The notes under the pieces were generated by a model. That model worked only from the letters and a program-made list of their open reading frames with translations. It was not told the DNA's origin and made no database searches. From Sphingomonas abietis (GTDB lineage: Bacteria > Pseudomonadota > Alphaproteobacteria > Sphingomonadales > Sphingomonadaceae), in NCBI RefSeq assembly GCF_027625475.1, contig NZ_CP115174.1:124001-188000 (forward strand): a stretch of 64,000 nucleotides of DNA, in the 5' to 3' direction. The translations under genes and the position numbers were made by a program. Each line of letters begins with the position of its first letter. Within the stretch, counting starts at the first letter, position 1. Shown in pieces: positions 1 through 9,884 of the stretch.

Positions 1-571
1 CCAGCACGGCGCCGCCGAGGCTCAGTCCCTTGATACGCTGGGCGGCCCAGTCCGCCGAAATCTCGTCGCAGGGCATGCCCCACACCTTCTCGGTGTAGGT
101 CTTGAAGAAGATGCCGAACAGCTTGGCGCCGAACTGGTTGATCGTCCAATCCTGGAAGCTCCTGGCCTCCTTCTTGGGGAACAGCTTCCAGCGCAGATAG
201 CTCGCCATGCAGAGCGTCGAGCGCCACACGCCGAGGTTGAACAGCGCCTCGAACGCGCGGAGCGGATAGCTGTAGAATTTGCCCTCGTAATAGATGCGGC
301 TCATCCGCGGGCGTTCGATGAAGTCGTCCGGCAGGATCTCGTTCCAGAGGTCGACCACTTCGCGGCTCTTCGAGAAGAAGCGATGGCCGCCGATGTCGAA
401 CCGGAAGCCGTGATGTTCCACGGTGCGGCTGATGCCGCCGACATAGACCGGATCCTTCTCGATCACGGTCACGGTCTTGCCGGCCTTGGTGAGCAGGTAG
501 GCGGCCGTCAGGCCGGCCGGGCCTGCGCCGATGATGGCGACGTCGACACTATTCTGCTGTTCGCTATGCAC
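1..571 (-). CDS. FAD/NAD(P)-dependent oxidoreductase, partial (3' end outside window)
   Basis: The visible 190 residues begin with a dinucleotide-binding motif (VAIIGAGPAGLTAAYLL, residues 11-27), then VIEKDPVYVGGISRT, the pattern of flavin amine oxidase/protoporphyrinogen-oxidase-like proteins with similarity to UDP-galactopyranose mutase. The GTG start at 571 is preceded by GGAG at good distance. Such proteins are often found with GT-C and GT2 glycosyltransferases, and the divergent neighbour is a GT-C enzyme, so a role in cell-surface sugar or lipid metabolism is plausible. The substrate cannot be read from this fragment. The C-terminal part lies beyond base 1. Confidence 0.8.
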   Translation of the reverse strand, partial: MHSEQQNSVDVAIIGAGPAGLTAAYLLTKAGKTVTVIEKDPVYVGGISRTVEHHGFRFDIGGHRFFSKSREVVDLWNEILPDDFIERPRMSRIYYEGKFYSYPLRAFEALFNLGVWRSTLCMASYLRWKLFPKKEARSFQDWTINQFGAKLFGIFFKTYTEKVWGMPCDEISADWAAQRIKGLSLGGAVL

Positions 572-730
572 GCTCGTCTCCCCGGGCGATCCTTCGTCTT
601 TCCGATGCGGCGAAACTGGATAATTTACGGTTAAAACCTGTCCCGGATCGGCCCGGAAGCCCCGATTTACGGGATATTCGCATGGTCCCCCTTCGGCTAA
701 GTCCGATTCGCCGGGGGGCGGGGACGAGAT

Positions 731-2317
731 GTGACGAATCGGGATATGCAGGCACGTCGCGCAGCGTTGCCCGTCGTGATGGCGGTGGCGGCGGTGCTGG
801 CCGGATCGGTCCTGCGCCTGTGGCATGTCGCAGGCGAGCCATTGTGGCTGGACGAGGCCTATAGCGCCTTTGCCGCCGATCACGGCTTCGCCTTCCTCTG
901 GCATGTCGTTCCCCAATATGAGACCCACCCGCCGGTCTATTATTCGCTGCTGCGGATCTGGAGCGGATGGGCCGGCACCGGGCTGGTCGCGCGACGGGCG
1001 CTCGGGCTTCTTTGCGGTTTCGGGACGATCCTGGTGGTCGGCATGGTCGCGGCGCGGCTGGGGCGGATCACCCGTATGTCCCGCCGTGACCGGCTGTGGC
1101 TGATCGCGATCATGCTGTCCCTGGTGGCGCTCCAGCCGCTGCTGATCGCGATGAGCCGGCAGGTGCGGCCCTATCCGGTGATGATCCTCGTCTATGCGAC
1201 GAGCCTGCTGCCGCTGCTCCGGCTGATCCAGGATACCGCACGCCGAAACCGGCCGGATCGCGCCGCGATCGCCGGCTTCTTCCTCTGCGAGGCGCTGATG
1301 CTGTGGCTGCACAGCCTCGGCCCACTATTTGGTCTGTCGATGACGCTGGCGCTCGGTGTCGCGGTGCTGAAACCCGGCCTCGGTCGGCGCGACTGGACAT
1401 GGCTGGCGGGCGGGCAGGCGGTGGTCGGACTGATCTACCTGCCGGCCTTCCTGATCATGATCCATCAGGCGACCGGATGGGTGAGCAGCACCTGGGTGAC
1501 CTTCGCGATGGCCGACGTGCCGGTCGCGATCGGGCAGATCTATCTCGACTGGAATCTGTGGGCGCGCCTGATCGCGCTGGTGGCGGCGATCGTCGGCGCC
1601 ACCCTGCTGCTGCGGCGCCTGGGCGGCGGCCGGCTGCTGACCATCCTGCTGCTGATGGCGCTGCTGCCGGTGCTGCTGTCGATCCTGCTGTCGGCCCTGG
1701 TCTCGCCGGTGTTCCTGGCGCGGACATTGAGCCCGGCGGCGATCCCGGCCCTGCTGCTGCTCAGCGTCGGCCTGGTCTGGCCGGGGCGCTGGCTGTGGGC
1801 CGGGCTGGTGCCGCTCTCGGCCGTGCTGGGCTCGATGGTGATCATCGACCGGATGGAGGCGAGGGTCGGGCCGGCGCAGGATTGGTATGGCGCGATCGCC
1901 TGGCTCACCCCCCGCATGGCGCCGGGCGACGTGGTGTGGGCCTATCCCAATGAGGGCGCGCTACCGCTGGCCTATGCGTTGCGGGATCAGCGCCGGCACC
2001 TGCCGCTGATGCAGGTGCCGGCGGCGATGCCGGCGCTCGCGGTGCCCGGCTACCACCCGACCGGAAGCCGGGGCGCCGTCTCGCTCTATCCCGCGCAGAT
2101 CGATGCGCTGATGCGAACCGATGCCGCCCGCCGCCCGCCGACGATCTGGCTGCTCCGGCTGACCGGGCCACTCTACGACACCAACGACCATATGCTTCAC
2201 GCGCTGGAGCGGAACCGGGTGACGGTCGGTCGTTTCCAGAGTCGTCAGATCGATCTGATTGGCCTGAGACGGACGGATTTAGCGCCCGTCGCGGCGGCCG
2301 AGCAGGCGCAGCCGTAG
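731..2317 (+). CDS. GT-C (GT39/ArnT-like) multipass membrane glycosyltransferase
   Basis: A 528-residue, very hydrophobic protein with about ten predicted membrane segments. The first periplasmic loop carries [10 protein letters not shown] (near residue 37) and [11 protein letters not shown] (near residue 63). The acidic DE pair followed by HPPxYY is the hallmark of GT39/GT83-type enzymes, which use polyprenyl-phosphate sugars to glycosylate lipids or proteins on the outer side of the inner membrane. It starts with GTG at 731 after GGGACGAG. Its last 39 bases overlap the convergent argG gene, so the two 3' ends are read from both strands. The acceptor is unknown. Confidence 0.85.
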   Translation: MTNRDMQARRAALPVVMAVAAVLAGSVLRLWHVAGEPLWLDEAYSAFAADHGFAFLWHVVPQYETHPPVYYSLLRIWSGWAGTGLVARRALGLLCGFGTILVVGMVAARLGRITRMSRRDRLWLIAIMLSLVALQPLLIAMSRQVRPYPVMILVYATSLLPLLRLIQDTARRNRPDRAAIAGFFLCEALMLWLHSLGPLFGLSMTLALGVAVLKPGLGRRDWTWLAGGQAVVGLIYLPAFLIMIHQATGWVSSTWVTFAMADVPVAIGQIYLDWNLWARLIALVAAIVGATLLLRRLGGGRLLTILLLMALLPVLLSILLSALVSPVFLARTLSPAAIPALLLLSVGLVWPGRWLWAGLVPLSAVLGSMVIIDRMEARVGPAQDWYGAIAWLTPRMAPGDVVWAYPNEGALPLAYALRDQRRHLPLMQVPAAMPALAVPGYHPTGSRGAVSLYPAQIDALMRTDAARRPPTIWLLRLTGPLYDTNDHMLHALERNRVTVGRFQSRQIDLIGLRRTDLAPVAAAEQAQP

Positions 2318-3499
2318 CGCGTTGAGCTTGATGAAGCCGGCCGCGTCGCGCTGGTCATAGGCGCCGGCGTCCTCCTCGAAGGTGACGACCTTCTCGGAAT
2401 AGAGCGTGTCGGGCGACTTGCGGCCGACCACCGAGGCCTGGCCCTTGTAGAGCTTGAGGCGGACGGTGCCGTTCACCCGCGCCTGCGAATGGTCGATCGC
2501 GGCCTGGAGCATCTCGCGCTCGGGCGAGAACCAGAAGCCGTTGTAGATCAGTTCGGCATAGCGCACCGCCAGCTCGTCCTTGAGGTGGGCGGCGCCGCGA
2601 TCCAGCGTGATCTGCTCGATGCCGCGATGCGCGGCGTGGTAGATGGTGCCGCCCGGCGTCTCGTACATGCCGCGCGACTTCATGCCGACGAAGCGGTTCT
2701 CGACGAGATCGAGCCGGCCGATGCCGTGGGTCTTACCGAGGCCGTTCAGCGCCTCCAGCAGCGTCGCGGGGCTCATCGCCTCGCCGTTCAGCGCGACGCC
2801 GTCGCCCTTCTCGAAATCGATGGTGATATATTCCGGGGTGTCGGGCGCATCCTCGGGGTTGTTGGTGCGCGAATAGACATAGTCCGGCACCTCGTCCCAC
2901 GGATTCTCCAGCACCTTACCCTCGGACGAGGTGTGGAGCATGTTGGCGTCGGTGGAGAAGGGCGATTCGCCGCGCTTGTCCTTGGGCACCGGGATCTGGT
3001 GCTTCTCGGCATATTCGATCAGCTTGGTGCGGCTGGTCAGATCCCACTCCCGCCACGGCGCGATCACCTTGATGTCGGGCTGGAGCGCGTAATAGCCGAG
3101 CTCGAAGCGGACCTGGTCATTGCCCTTGCCGGTGGCGCCGTGGCTGACCGCATCGGCGCCGACCATCTTGGCGATCTCGATCTGGCGCTTGGCGATCAGC
3201 GGCCGCGCGATCGAGGTGCCGAGCAGATAGGTGCCCTCGTAGAGCGCGTTGGCGCGCATCATCGGGAACACATAGTCGCGCACGAACTCCTCGCGCAGAT
3301 CGTCGATGAAGATATGCTCGGGCTTCACGCCCATCAGCAGCGCCTTGGCGCGGGCCGGCTCCAGTTCCTCGCCTTGGCCGAGATCGGCGGTGAAGGTGAC
3401 GACCTCGCAATTGTAGGTCTCCTTCAGCCATTTCAGGATCACGCTGGTATCGAGACCGCCCGAATAAGCGAGGACGACGCGGTTGACCGGCTGAGACAT
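2279..3499 (-). CDS. argG: Argininosuccinate synthase
   Basis: Joins citrulline and aspartate, using ATP, to form argininosuccinate in cytoplasmic arginine synthesis. The 406-residue product has the usual family length. The N-terminal PP-loop AYSGGLDTS (residues 11-19) binds ATP pyrophosphate, and [15 protein letters not shown] is the second family signature. The start at 3499 is chosen because [15 protein letters not shown] is the normal N-terminus and AAGGAA lies just upstream; longer upstream starts add 84 residues with no family match. It stands alone here, without other arg genes. Confidence 0.97.
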   Translation of the reverse strand: MSQPVNRVVLAYSGGLDTSVILKWLKETYNCEVVTFTADLGQGEELEPARAKALLMGVKPEHIFIDDLREEFVRDYVFPMMRANALYEGTYLLGTSIARPLIAKRQIEIAKMVGADAVSHGATGKGNDQVRFELGYYALQPDIKVIAPWREWDLTSRTKLIEYAEKHQIPVPKDKRGESPFSTDANMLHTSSEGKVLENPWDEVPDYVYSRTNNPEDAPDTPEYITIDFEKGDGVALNGEAMSPATLLEALNGLGKTHGIGRLDLVENRFVGMKSRGMYETPGGTIYHAAHRGIEQITLDRGAAHLKDELAVRYAELIYNGFWFSPEREMLQAAIDHSQARVNGTVRLKLYKGQASVVGRKSPDTLYSEKVVTFEEDAGAYDQRDAAGFIKLNALRLRLLGRRDGR

Positions 3500-3593
3500 G
3501 GCGAGTTCCTTACGGACACAAGGGGGTGACGGGACGGGCGCGCCTGTGCCATCGCCGGGCCTGCGGTTCAAGCCGCGCTGTTGCCGGAGTGTC

Positions 3594-4052
3594 ATGATGT
3601 CGAAGTGCTGGCGGCTGTCGCCGACCGTTGTGGCCGCCGCTGCGGTGCCCCTCCTTCTCGCCGTCGGTGCGGCGCGGGCCGATCCCCCGCCGGTGCATCG
3701 ATCGGATGTCGAGGCGCGCGCGATCGCCATGTTCGACAAGGCCGACGTCAATCATGACGGGGTGATGACCCGCGAGGAATATCATGCCGCCTTGGCCGCG
3801 ATCGTGAAGGCGAAGGGCGGCACGCCGACGGCGAAGGGCTGGGCGATGGTCGATGCGCAGTTCGATGCCGTCGATCAGGCGCATAGCGGACGCATTCCGC
3901 GCGCCGCCTTCGTCGCCGCGGCGCTCGCCCATACCGATGGCGCGGACCTCAACCATGACGGCACGGTGACGCCCGACGAGGCGCGCAAGGCGGCGAGCAT
4001 CAAGCGCAAGATGCTCAAGGCGCAGGCGAAGGCCGCGAAGGCGACCCCTTAA
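3594..4052 (+). CDS. Secreted EF-hand calcium-binding protein
   Basis: A 152-residue protein with an N-terminal signal peptide (hydrophobic stretch ending ...[12 protein letters not shown] near residue 25). Two canonical EF-hand loops are visible: [15 protein letters not shown] near residues 45-59 and [12 protein letters not shown] near residues 122-133; a third, degenerate one ([16 protein letters not shown]) lies between. It probably binds Ca2+ in the periplasm. Two adjacent ATG codons (3594 and 3597) follow CGGAG; either may be used. Its stop overlaps the end of the convergent cfa gene by 4 bases. The exact role is unknown; similar small EF-hand proteins are common in sphingomonads. Confidence 0.8.
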   Translation: MMSKCWRLSPTVVAAAAVPLLLAVGAARADPPPVHRSDVEARAIAMFDKADVNHDGVMTREEYHAALAAIVKAKGGTPTAKGWAMVDAQFDAVDQAHSGRIPRAAFVAAALAHTDGADLNHDGTVTPDEARKAASIKRKMLKAQAKAAKATP

Positions 4053-5272
4053 CCCTTGGCGAGCAGCGCCTTCTCCGCCTCGGCGATATAATCCCGCGTG
4101 ATCGGCAGCGCGTGCCGATCGCGGACATATTGGAGCTGGAAATTGACCATGTCGGCATGGCGGAATGCCGTGATCGCGCCGGCGAGGTAGAAGCGCCACA
4201 TGCGGTAGAAGCGCTCGTCGTAGAGCGCGACGATCTGGTCCTTCGCGGCGCCGGTGCGGGCGTACCAGGGTTCGATCGTCAGCCCGTAATGGAGGCGCAG
4301 CACCTCGAGGTCCGAGAGCATCAGATGCTCGCGCTCGCTCGCCGCGACCGTTTCCGACAGCGCCGGGATATAGCCGCCGGGGAAGATATATTTGGCGGTG
4401 AAGCCATCGGTGAAGCTCGGCGGGCCGACTCGGCCGATGGTGTGGATCAGCGCCACCCCGTCCTCGGTCAGCAGATCGCGGACCTTGCGGAAATAGGCAC
4501 GGAAATCGGGCACGCCGACATGCTCGAACATGCCGACCGAGACGATGCGATCGAATCGGCCATCGAGCGTGCGATAGTCGATCAGCTCGAATTTCACGCG
4601 ATCGGCGACGCCGGCCTCCTCGGCGCGGCGGCGGGCGACCTTGAGCTGCTCCTCGCTGAGCGTGATGCCGAGCACGTCGACGTCGGCGACGCGGTTCAGG
4701 TAGAGCGCCATGCCGCCCCAGCCGCAGCCGATGTCGAGCACCTTCTGGCCGGGCTTGAGGGCCAGCTTGGCGGCGATGTGCGCCTTCTTCTCGAGCTGCG
4801 CCCGATCGAGATCGCGATCATTATTCTCGGGGGTGAAGTAGGCGCAGCTATATTGCTTGTCGCGATCGAGGAAGAGATCGTAGAGCCGATCGCTCAGATC
4901 ATAATGATGCGCGACATTCTTGCGCGATTTGCGCCGGTTGTTGGCGCGGCCGAGCCGGGTGATCCACGGATGCTCGCCGATGGCGAGGCCGTCGTCGGTC
5001 GCCGTCTCCCAGCGCGCATTGGCCCGGTAGAGATCGATGAAGGCGAGGATATCGTCCCCCTCCACGTCGATCCGGCCGTCCATATAGGCTTCCGCCATGC
5101 CGAGCGCGGGGCGGCGGACGAGATCGAGCGGCACCTTCTTGTCGTGAAACCGCAGATGGACCGGGGCGCGGCCGGGTTCGGGTGCGCCATAACGGTACGT
5201 CTGGCCGGCAGCGTCGGTGATGGTCAGTTCGCCCTGGCGGACGATACGGCGGAACAGGGGATCGAGTAGCAT
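4049..5272 (-). CDS. cfa: Cyclopropane-fatty-acyl-phospholipid synthase family methyltransferase
   Basis: SAM-dependent enzyme expected to add a methylene bridge to unsaturated acyl chains of membrane phospholipids. In the 407-residue protein the SAM-binding motif VLDIGCGWGG is at residues 178-187. The family signature NVAHHYDLSDRLYDLFLD (from residue 119) and the SVGMFEHVG motif are present, as is the N-terminal lipid-binding domain of about 110 residues. Length matches the CFA/mycolic acid synthase family. Starting ATG at 5272 gives the normal N-terminus. The gene is apparently monocistronic. Confidence 0.93.
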   Translation of the reverse strand: MLLDPLFRRIVRQGELTITDAAGQTYRYGAPEPGRAPVHLRFHDKKVPLDLVRRPALGMAEAYMDGRIDVEGDDILAFIDLYRANARWETATDDGLAIGEHPWITRLGRANNRRKSRKNVAHHYDLSDRLYDLFLDRDKQYSCAYFTPENNDRDLDRAQLEKKAHIAAKLALKPGQKVLDIGCGWGGMALYLNRVADVDVLGITLSEEQLKVARRRAEEAGVADRVKFELIDYRTLDGRFDRIVSVGMFEHVGVPDFRAYFRKVRDLLTEDGVALIHTIGRVGPPSFTDGFTAKYIFPGGYIPALSETVAASEREHLMLSDLEVLRLHYGLTIEPWYARTGAAKDQIVALYDERFYRMWRFYLAGAITAFRHADMVNFQLQYVRDRHALPITRDYIAEAEKALLAKG

Positions 5273-5312
5273 GACGAAACGGACCTAGAACCAGCCGGGG
5301 GGCGAAGGCAAG

Positions 5313-6521
5313 TCAGCCGAGCGCTGCTTGCTTCTCCTCCGCCAGCCGATCGAGTTCGGCCCGGCTCTTCTTCTCGGAGGAGGTCTTGAGCTGGCCGCAG
5401 GCGGCATCGATGTCGCGGCCGCGCGGCGTGCGGATCGGCGCCGAGATGCCGGCCTCGAACACGATGTTCGAGAAGCTGCGGATGCGCTCCGGCGTCGAAC
5501 ATTCATACGCGGCGCCCGGCCACGGGTTGAACGGGATCAGGTTCACCTTGGCGGGCAGGCGGTATTTGCGGATCAGCCGGACCAGCTCATGCGCATCCGC
5601 ATCGCTGTCATTCTTGTCCTTGAGCATCACATATTCGAAGGTGATGCGGCGGGCATTGTTGGCGCCAGGGTAATCGGCGCAGGCCTGCAACAGTTCCTCG
5701 ATGCCATATTTGCGGTTGAGCGGCACGATCTCGTCGCGGACCTCCTTGGTCACGCCGTGCAGCGAGACGGCGAGGTTGACGCCGATCTCCTCGCCGGCGC
5801 GCGCCATCATCGGCACTACGCCGGACGTGCTGAGCGTGATGCGGCGGCGCGACAGGCCGAGCCCGTCGCCATCCATCACGATCTTGAGCGCATCGCGCAC
5901 CGCATCGAAATTATAGAGCGGCTCGCCCATGCCCATCATCACGATGTTGGTGAGCATCCGCCCTTCGGGCTGGCTCGGCCATTCGCCGAGCGAATCGCGC
6001 GCCAGCATGACCTGGCCGACGATCTCGCCCGGCGTCAGGTTGCGGACCAGCCGCATCGTGCCGGTGTGGCAGAAGCGGCAGTTGAGCGTGCAGCCGACCT
6101 GGCTGGAGACGCACAGGGTGCCGCGATCGGCATCGGGGATGAACACCATCTCGAAATCATGGCCGTCGGTGGAGCGCAGCAGCCATTTGCGGGTGCCGTC
6201 GTTGGAGACCTGTGCCTCCACAACCGCCGGGCGATCGACCGAGAAATGCTCGGTGAGCCACGGATGCTGGGCCTTGGCGATGTCGGTCATCGTCTCGAAC
6301 GCGGTGGCGCCGCGATGATAGATCCAGTGCCACAATTGCTTGGCGCGCAGCTTGGCCTGCTTGGGCTCCATGCCGACGGCTTCGAGCTCGCCCCGGATCT
6401 GCTCGCGGCTGAGGCCGACGAGGCTCGTCTTGCCTTCCTCCGCGCCGGGCGGAGTCGCGCGCGGCACGGGCACGGGATCGACATGGCCGGCGATCGGCAT
6501 CAGGTTCGGGGCTATCTGCAT
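5313..6521 (-). CDS. rlmN: Dual-specificity RNA methyltransferase RlmN
   Basis: Radical-SAM enzyme that methylates C2 of A2503 in 23S rRNA and, in many bacteria, A37 of some tRNAs. The radical-SAM cluster motif is CTLNCRFC (Cys144, 148, 151). The catalytic cysteine pair is present: one in GTLCVSSQ (Cys137) and the methyl-carrying one in DIDAACGQL near the C-terminus. The start at 6521 gives 402 residues; a start at 6500 (MPIAGHV) is nearly as good because neither has a clear ribosome site. Longer upstream extensions are low-complexity and not family-like. Confidence 0.95.
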   Translation of the reverse strand: MQIAPNLMPIAGHVDPVPVPRATPPGAEEGKTSLVGLSREQIRGELEAVGMEPKQAKLRAKQLWHWIYHRGATAFETMTDIAKAQHPWLTEHFSVDRPAVVEAQVSNDGTRKWLLRSTDGHDFEMVFIPDADRGTLCVSSQVGCTLNCRFCHTGTMRLVRNLTPGEIVGQVMLARDSLGEWPSQPEGRMLTNIVMMGMGEPLYNFDAVRDALKIVMDGDGLGLSRRRITLSTSGVVPMMARAGEEIGVNLAVSLHGVTKEVRDEIVPLNRKYGIEELLQACADYPGANNARRITFEYVMLKDKNDSDADAHELVRLIRKYRLPAKVNLIPFNPWPGAAYECSTPERIRSFSNIVFEAGISAPIRTPRGRDIDAACGQLKTSSEKKSRAELDRLAEEKQAALG

Positions 6522-6919
6522 GGCGCGCACATAATGGAAATCGGGGTGTTTTTCCAGTGGCGTGGCGGCCGCGGGAAAGCGCCGAATCCGGCGCCAGGAC
6601 GGGGTGGGGGCGAAGTTGACAAAGTTGACAGCGAGCGGGCCGAAGAAAAGACCTTTTCGCCGATTGCGCCGGGGCTGAGAAAGAGTCGCCGGATGTCTCG
6701 CCGGCAACCCGACGCTGACAGACGAAATCCTACAAGGGAAGGACGTTCGCTCATTTCTGTTATTCTGGCTGTGGCTATTCTGGCTGTGGCGACGATGGGC
6801 ATCATGTTGCGAAAGGGATCCCTTTTGCGACAAGTTGTCCGGGTTCGATTTGGTTGAAAGCCGCTTGTCGGCTACCGGAGAGAGGAATAACGTAAAAGCG
6901 ACACGCCAAGGAGGACGGA
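6522..6919. other. Intergenic region between rlmN and a small membrane protein gene
   Basis: This 398-base gap holds no convincing gene. It contains the upstream region of rlmN, a stretch of short tandem-like sequence (tctggctgtggc repeated around 6765-6790) and one copy of a palindrome also found at 7168-7197. Positions 6655-6750 can form GC-rich stems but match no riboswitch class I recognise. Confidence 0.5.
6804..6833. repeat. Imperfect 30-bp palindrome, copy 1
   Basis: ATGTTGCGAAAGGGATCCC followed by TTTTGCGACA forms an imperfect inverted repeat. It shares its first 12 bases and the central TCCCTTT with the palindrome at 7168-7197. The two copies flank the gene at 6920-7114. It may be an operator pair or a small REP-like element. 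Confidence 0.6.
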
Positions 6920-7114
6920 ATGAAGCCGGCACTGGTTTACCCGATCGCTGTCGGTGTGCTGACTGGCCTCTCTCTGACGCTTTTGGATGCATTCCATGTT
7001 GGAGAGCATTCAGCATGGCGCGCTGCCCTAGTAGGCGGCCTCTGCGGAGGTTTGGTTTACTGGATAGGGCCGAAGCTGGCTGGCAAATCAATCAAACGAA
7101 CCGGCAGCCTCTGA
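6920..7114 (+). CDS. Small membrane protein, function unknown
   Basis: A 64-residue protein with two hydrophobic stretches (residues 4-24 and 36-51) joined by a short polar loop, ending in a basic tail, so probably a two-TM inner-membrane protein with cytoplasmic ends. The ribosome site AAGGAGG lies 6 bases before ATG and is one of the strongest in the window, which argues for real translation. I recognise no family. Palindrome copies lie on each side (6804 and 7168). Confidence 0.65.
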   Translation: MKPALVYPIAVGVLTGLSLTLLDAFHVGEHSAWRAALVGGLCGGLVYWIGPKLAGKSIKRTGSL

Positions 7115-7167
7115 GCGTTCCCATAAGGCGATCGAGTGACTGCGTAGGAGGCGCTTTTGCGTCTCGG

Positions 7168-7197
7168 ATGTTGCGAAAGCGTTCCCTTTCGCAACAT
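7168..7197. repeat. Perfect 12-bp-arm palindrome, copy 2
   Basis: ATGTTGCGAAAG (7168-7179), a six-base centre, then CTTTCGCAACAT (7186-7197). The arms match perfectly. It sits 54 bases after the small membrane protein gene and has no T-run, so it is not a standard terminator. It is homologous to the sequence at 6804-6833. Confidence 0.7.
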
Positions 7198-7278
7198 CAA
7201 CCGCGCACCTATCATCTCAATAGCTTGCCGGTTGCATAAGGCCGTCGCTTAATATCTGCGCCGTGACCGGGCGCGCCC

Positions 7279-7836
7279 TCACCGCATCGGGCAGGCCAAG
7301 GCCGCCGCATCGATCGCGCTGGCTGCGCCGCGCAGGCGGTAGACGTCGGCGAAGGGGTGGCCGTCGGCGCCGATGCCGCTGATGCTCATCGAACTGCCCG
7401 ATCGCATCGCGGCGACGATCCGCGCATCCTGGTGGCGATCATGCGCCCAGGCCTGCTGGCCATGGCCGATCAGCGCGAAGGCGGCGTCGCCGATGGCCAG
7501 CGTCACCGGCTCGCCGTCGCGCAGCGCGTAGCTCAGATGGATCGAGAGTTGCGTGCGGATGCGCCGGCCCGGCCAGTAAGCCACCGCGGCGAAGGCGCCG
7601 CGCCCGGCCGCGATGGTGCTGGGCGGCGGGGCCGCGATCGCGAAGCAGCGGGCCGGGGCGTTGGCCGGGCCTTCGCGAAACGCGCCCCAATCGCGAAACA
7701 CGGCGATCGAGGTCCGGTCGGGCGCAGCGCGGTCGGGCATCGCATGATCCGCCGCCCGTGCCGCCTGCGCCGTCCCGACTGCGGCGAGCAGCGCCGTAAG
7801 GGCGGCAGTCCGCATTTCAACATGGAACGGTTTCAT
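7279..7836 (-). CDS. Secreted protein, invasion-associated locus B (IalB)-like
   Basis: A 185-residue exported protein with a signal peptide (residues 1-31, ending near AAQAARAAD region). The mature part has the layout of IalB-like alphaproteobacterial proteins: an opening VFRDWGAFREG, an early Cys in ARCFAIAAP, a central strand-rich region and a late Cys in ALACP that could pair with it. Start 7836 (MKPFHVEM) follows AAAGG; a start at 7866 would add ten residues. Function in non-pathogens is unknown; a periplasmic or envelope role is inferred. Confidence 0.65.
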   Translation of the reverse strand: MKPFHVEMRTAALTALLAAVGTAQAARAADHAMPDRAAPDRTSIAVFRDWGAFREGPANAPARCFAIAAPPPSTIAAGRGAFAAVAYWPGRRIRTQLSIHLSYALRDGEPVTLAIGDAAFALIGHGQQAWAHDRHQDARIVAAMRSGSSMSISGIGADGHPFADVYRLRGAASAIDAAALACPMR

Positions 7837-7972
7837 TTTCGTACCTTTGTTGCGGCGCGGCAACACCGCCCAATCCGTTTATGTGACGTTCATGTGACAA
7901 CGCTCAGTGGCCGCCGCCGCGGACCCGACATCCCCCTGGAGAGGACGGGACGCAAGCGTAAGGAGTAAGTTT

Positions 7973-8479
7973 ATGCGTATCATGTTCGCCGCAGCCATTG
8001 CCGCCGCCGCCATCGCCGCCCCCGCCTTCGCGCAGGACGCCGCGCCGTTCACCGGTGCGCGCCTCGGCGTCACCCTGGGCTACGACAAGACCCACGACCA
8101 GGACGGCTTCACCTATGGCGGCGCCTTCGGTTACGACAAGGCCGTGGCCCCCAGGATCACGCTGGGCGCCGAGGCGACCTTCGAGGATTCGACCACCAAG
8201 GGCGACGGCTTCAACGTGTCGCGCGATGTCGCGATCTCGGCCCGCGCCGGCTATGTGGTGTTGCCGCGCGTGCTCGCCTTCGCCAAGGTCGGCTACGACA
8301 CGACCCGCTTCGAATATCAGGGCGGCCACACCAACCTCGAGGGCGTGCGCTACGGCGGCGGCCTGGAATATGCGGTGACGCCGCGCACCTATGTGTCGGC
8401 CGAATATCGCCGCACCGAATATGAGGATGATTTCGGCGGCCGTGACGCCGGCATCGTCGGCTTCGGCGTGCGCTTCTGA
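7973..8479 (+). CDS. Outer-membrane beta-barrel protein
   Basis: A 168-residue protein with a clear signal peptide (MRIMFAAAIAAAAIAAPAFA, cleavage before QDAAPF). The remainder is a series of alternating hydrophobic/polar strands (GARLGVTLGYD, TYGGAFGYD, RITLGAEATFE, VAISARAGYVV, LAFAKVGYDT, YGGGLEYAV, YVSAEYRRTEY) and ends in the outer-membrane C-terminal signature IVGFGVRF with terminal Phe. This is the eight-strand barrel layout of OmpW/Omp25-like porin-family proteins. AGGAG lies 7 bases before ATG. Confidence 0.85.
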   Translation: MRIMFAAAIAAAAIAAPAFAQDAAPFTGARLGVTLGYDKTHDQDGFTYGGAFGYDKAVAPRITLGAEATFEDSTTKGDGFNVSRDVAISARAGYVVLPRVLAFAKVGYDTTRFEYQGGHTNLEGVRYGGGLEYAVTPRTYVSAEYRRTEYEDDFGGRDAGIVGFGVRF

Positions 8480-8617
8480 TCGCGCGATCGATCCGAAGTT
8501 AAGCCCGAAAATGAGCAAGGGGGCCGGGGCGGAGACGCTTCGGCCCCTTTCTTATGGCTGGCGGCCTGCGAACGGCGCGCTATAACCACTCTCCAAGTCA
8601 GTGTAAGCGGGGACGGA

Positions 8618-9736
8618 ATGAAGGCGACGATCGAGCGGGCGACGCTTCTGAAGGGACTGAGCCATGTCCAGTCCGTGGTGGAGCGACGCAATACCATCCC
8701 GATCCTGTCCAACGTGCTGATCGAGGCGTCGGCCGGCGGCGGATTGAAGCTGATGGCGACCGATCTCGATCTCCAGATCGTCGAAATCGTCGATGCGGCG
8801 GTCGATCAGGCCGGTGCCACCACCGTCTCCGCCCACACATTGTTCGATATCGCGCGCAAGCTGCCCGAGGGGTCGCAGGTCCAATTGACCGCGGCCGAGG
8901 GCAAGATGCTGGTGACGGCAGGCCGCGCGCGCTTCAACCTCGCGACCCTGCCGCGCGACGATTTCCCGGTGATCGCCGAGGGCGACCTGCCGACCAAATT
9001 CGATCTGCCGGCGGCGACGCTGCGCCAGATCATCGACAAGACCCGCTTCGCGATCTCGACCGAAGAGACCCGCTATTATCTGAACGGCATCTATTTCCAC
9101 GTCGCCGACGAGGGCGCTGACGGCCCGGTGCTCAAGGCGGCCGCGACCGACGGCCACCGGCTCGCCCGCGTGACCGTGCCGCAGCCGGAGGGCGCCGCCG
9201 GGATGCCGGGCGTGATCATCCCGCGCAAATGCGTGGCCGAGCTGCGCAAATTGCTCGACGAGGTCGACGGGTCGGTCGAGCTGTCGCTGAGCGGCACCAA
9301 GATCCGCTTCGGGCTGGGCGCCGCGATCCTGACCTCCAAGCTGATCGACGGCACCTTCCCGGATTATTCGCGAGTGATCCCGACCGGCAACGACAAGCTG
9401 CTCAAGATCGATCCGAAGAGCTTCATGCAGGGCGTCGATCGCGTCGCCACCATCGCGTCCGAAAAGACCCGCGCGGTGAAGATGAGCCTCGATCGCGACA
9501 AGATCACGCTGTCCGTCACCTCGCCGGAGAATGGCACGGCGGCCGAGGAAGTGCCCGGCCTCTACGCCTCGCTCGGCTTCGAGATCGGCTTCAACGCGCG
9601 CTATCTGATGGATATCCTCGGCCAGATCGAGGGCGACGAGGTCGAGGTCCATCTCGCCGATGCGGCGGCGCCGACGCTGATCCGCGAGGGCGAGAAGGCC
9701 CCGGCGCTCTACGTGCTGATGCCGATGCGCGTCTGA
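8618..9736 (+). CDS. dnaN: DNA polymerase III subunit beta (sliding clamp)
   Basis: Forms the ring-shaped dimer that tethers DNA polymerase III to DNA. The 372-residue length and the N-terminal sequence MKATIERATLLKGLSHVQSVVERRNTIPILSNV are typical, as is the C-terminal ALYVLMPMRV. The three repeated clamp domains can be followed at about 1-120, 130-250 and 255-372. recF and gyrB lie downstream, a partly preserved near-origin order, but dnaA is not in the window. Confidence 0.97.
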   Translation: MKATIERATLLKGLSHVQSVVERRNTIPILSNVLIEASAGGGLKLMATDLDLQIVEIVDAAVDQAGATTVSAHTLFDIARKLPEGSQVQLTAAEGKMLVTAGRARFNLATLPRDDFPVIAEGDLPTKFDLPAATLRQIIDKTRFAISTEETRYYLNGIYFHVADEGADGPVLKAAATDGHRLARVTVPQPEGAAGMPGVIIPRKCVAELRKLLDEVDGSVELSLSGTKIRFGLGAAILTSKLIDGTFPDYSRVIPTGNDKLLKIDPKSFMQGVDRVATIASEKTRAVKMSLDRDKITLSVTSPENGTAAEEVPGLYASLGFEIGFNARYLMDILGQIEGDEVEVHLADAAAPTLIREGEKAPALYVLMPMRV

Positions 9737-9742
9737 TCTGGC

Positions 9743-9781
9743 GGGCGGCGGCGGCGGCGGCGATGATGACCGCCGCCGCCC
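9743..9781 (+). terminator. GC-rich hairpin after dnaN
   Basis: GGGCGGCGGCGG (9743-9754) pairs with CCGCCGCCGCCC (9770-9781). It begins 7 bases after the dnaN stop. There is no T-run, so it is a weak or factor-assisted terminator, or an mRNA 3'-end stabiliser. Confidence 0.45.
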
Positions 9782-9884
9782 GTCGATCGGTCGGCTCGGC
9801 CGGTCTCACGCCCCTCCAGTCGCGACCAATGTCCAGCTAAACCGGCGCGTCCTGTCGTCGTAAGCGGGAGGGACGGAGCGCGGC

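Noticed and set aside
2489..3529. A 346-codon plus-strand open frame opposite argG
   Set aside because: It is the antisense shadow of argG in GC-rich DNA; no family-like sequence and no ribosome site.
6655..6750. Possible riboswitch (ggggctgaga resembles part of a TPP element)
   Set aside because: The rest of the TPP consensus is missing and the following gene has no link to thiamine.
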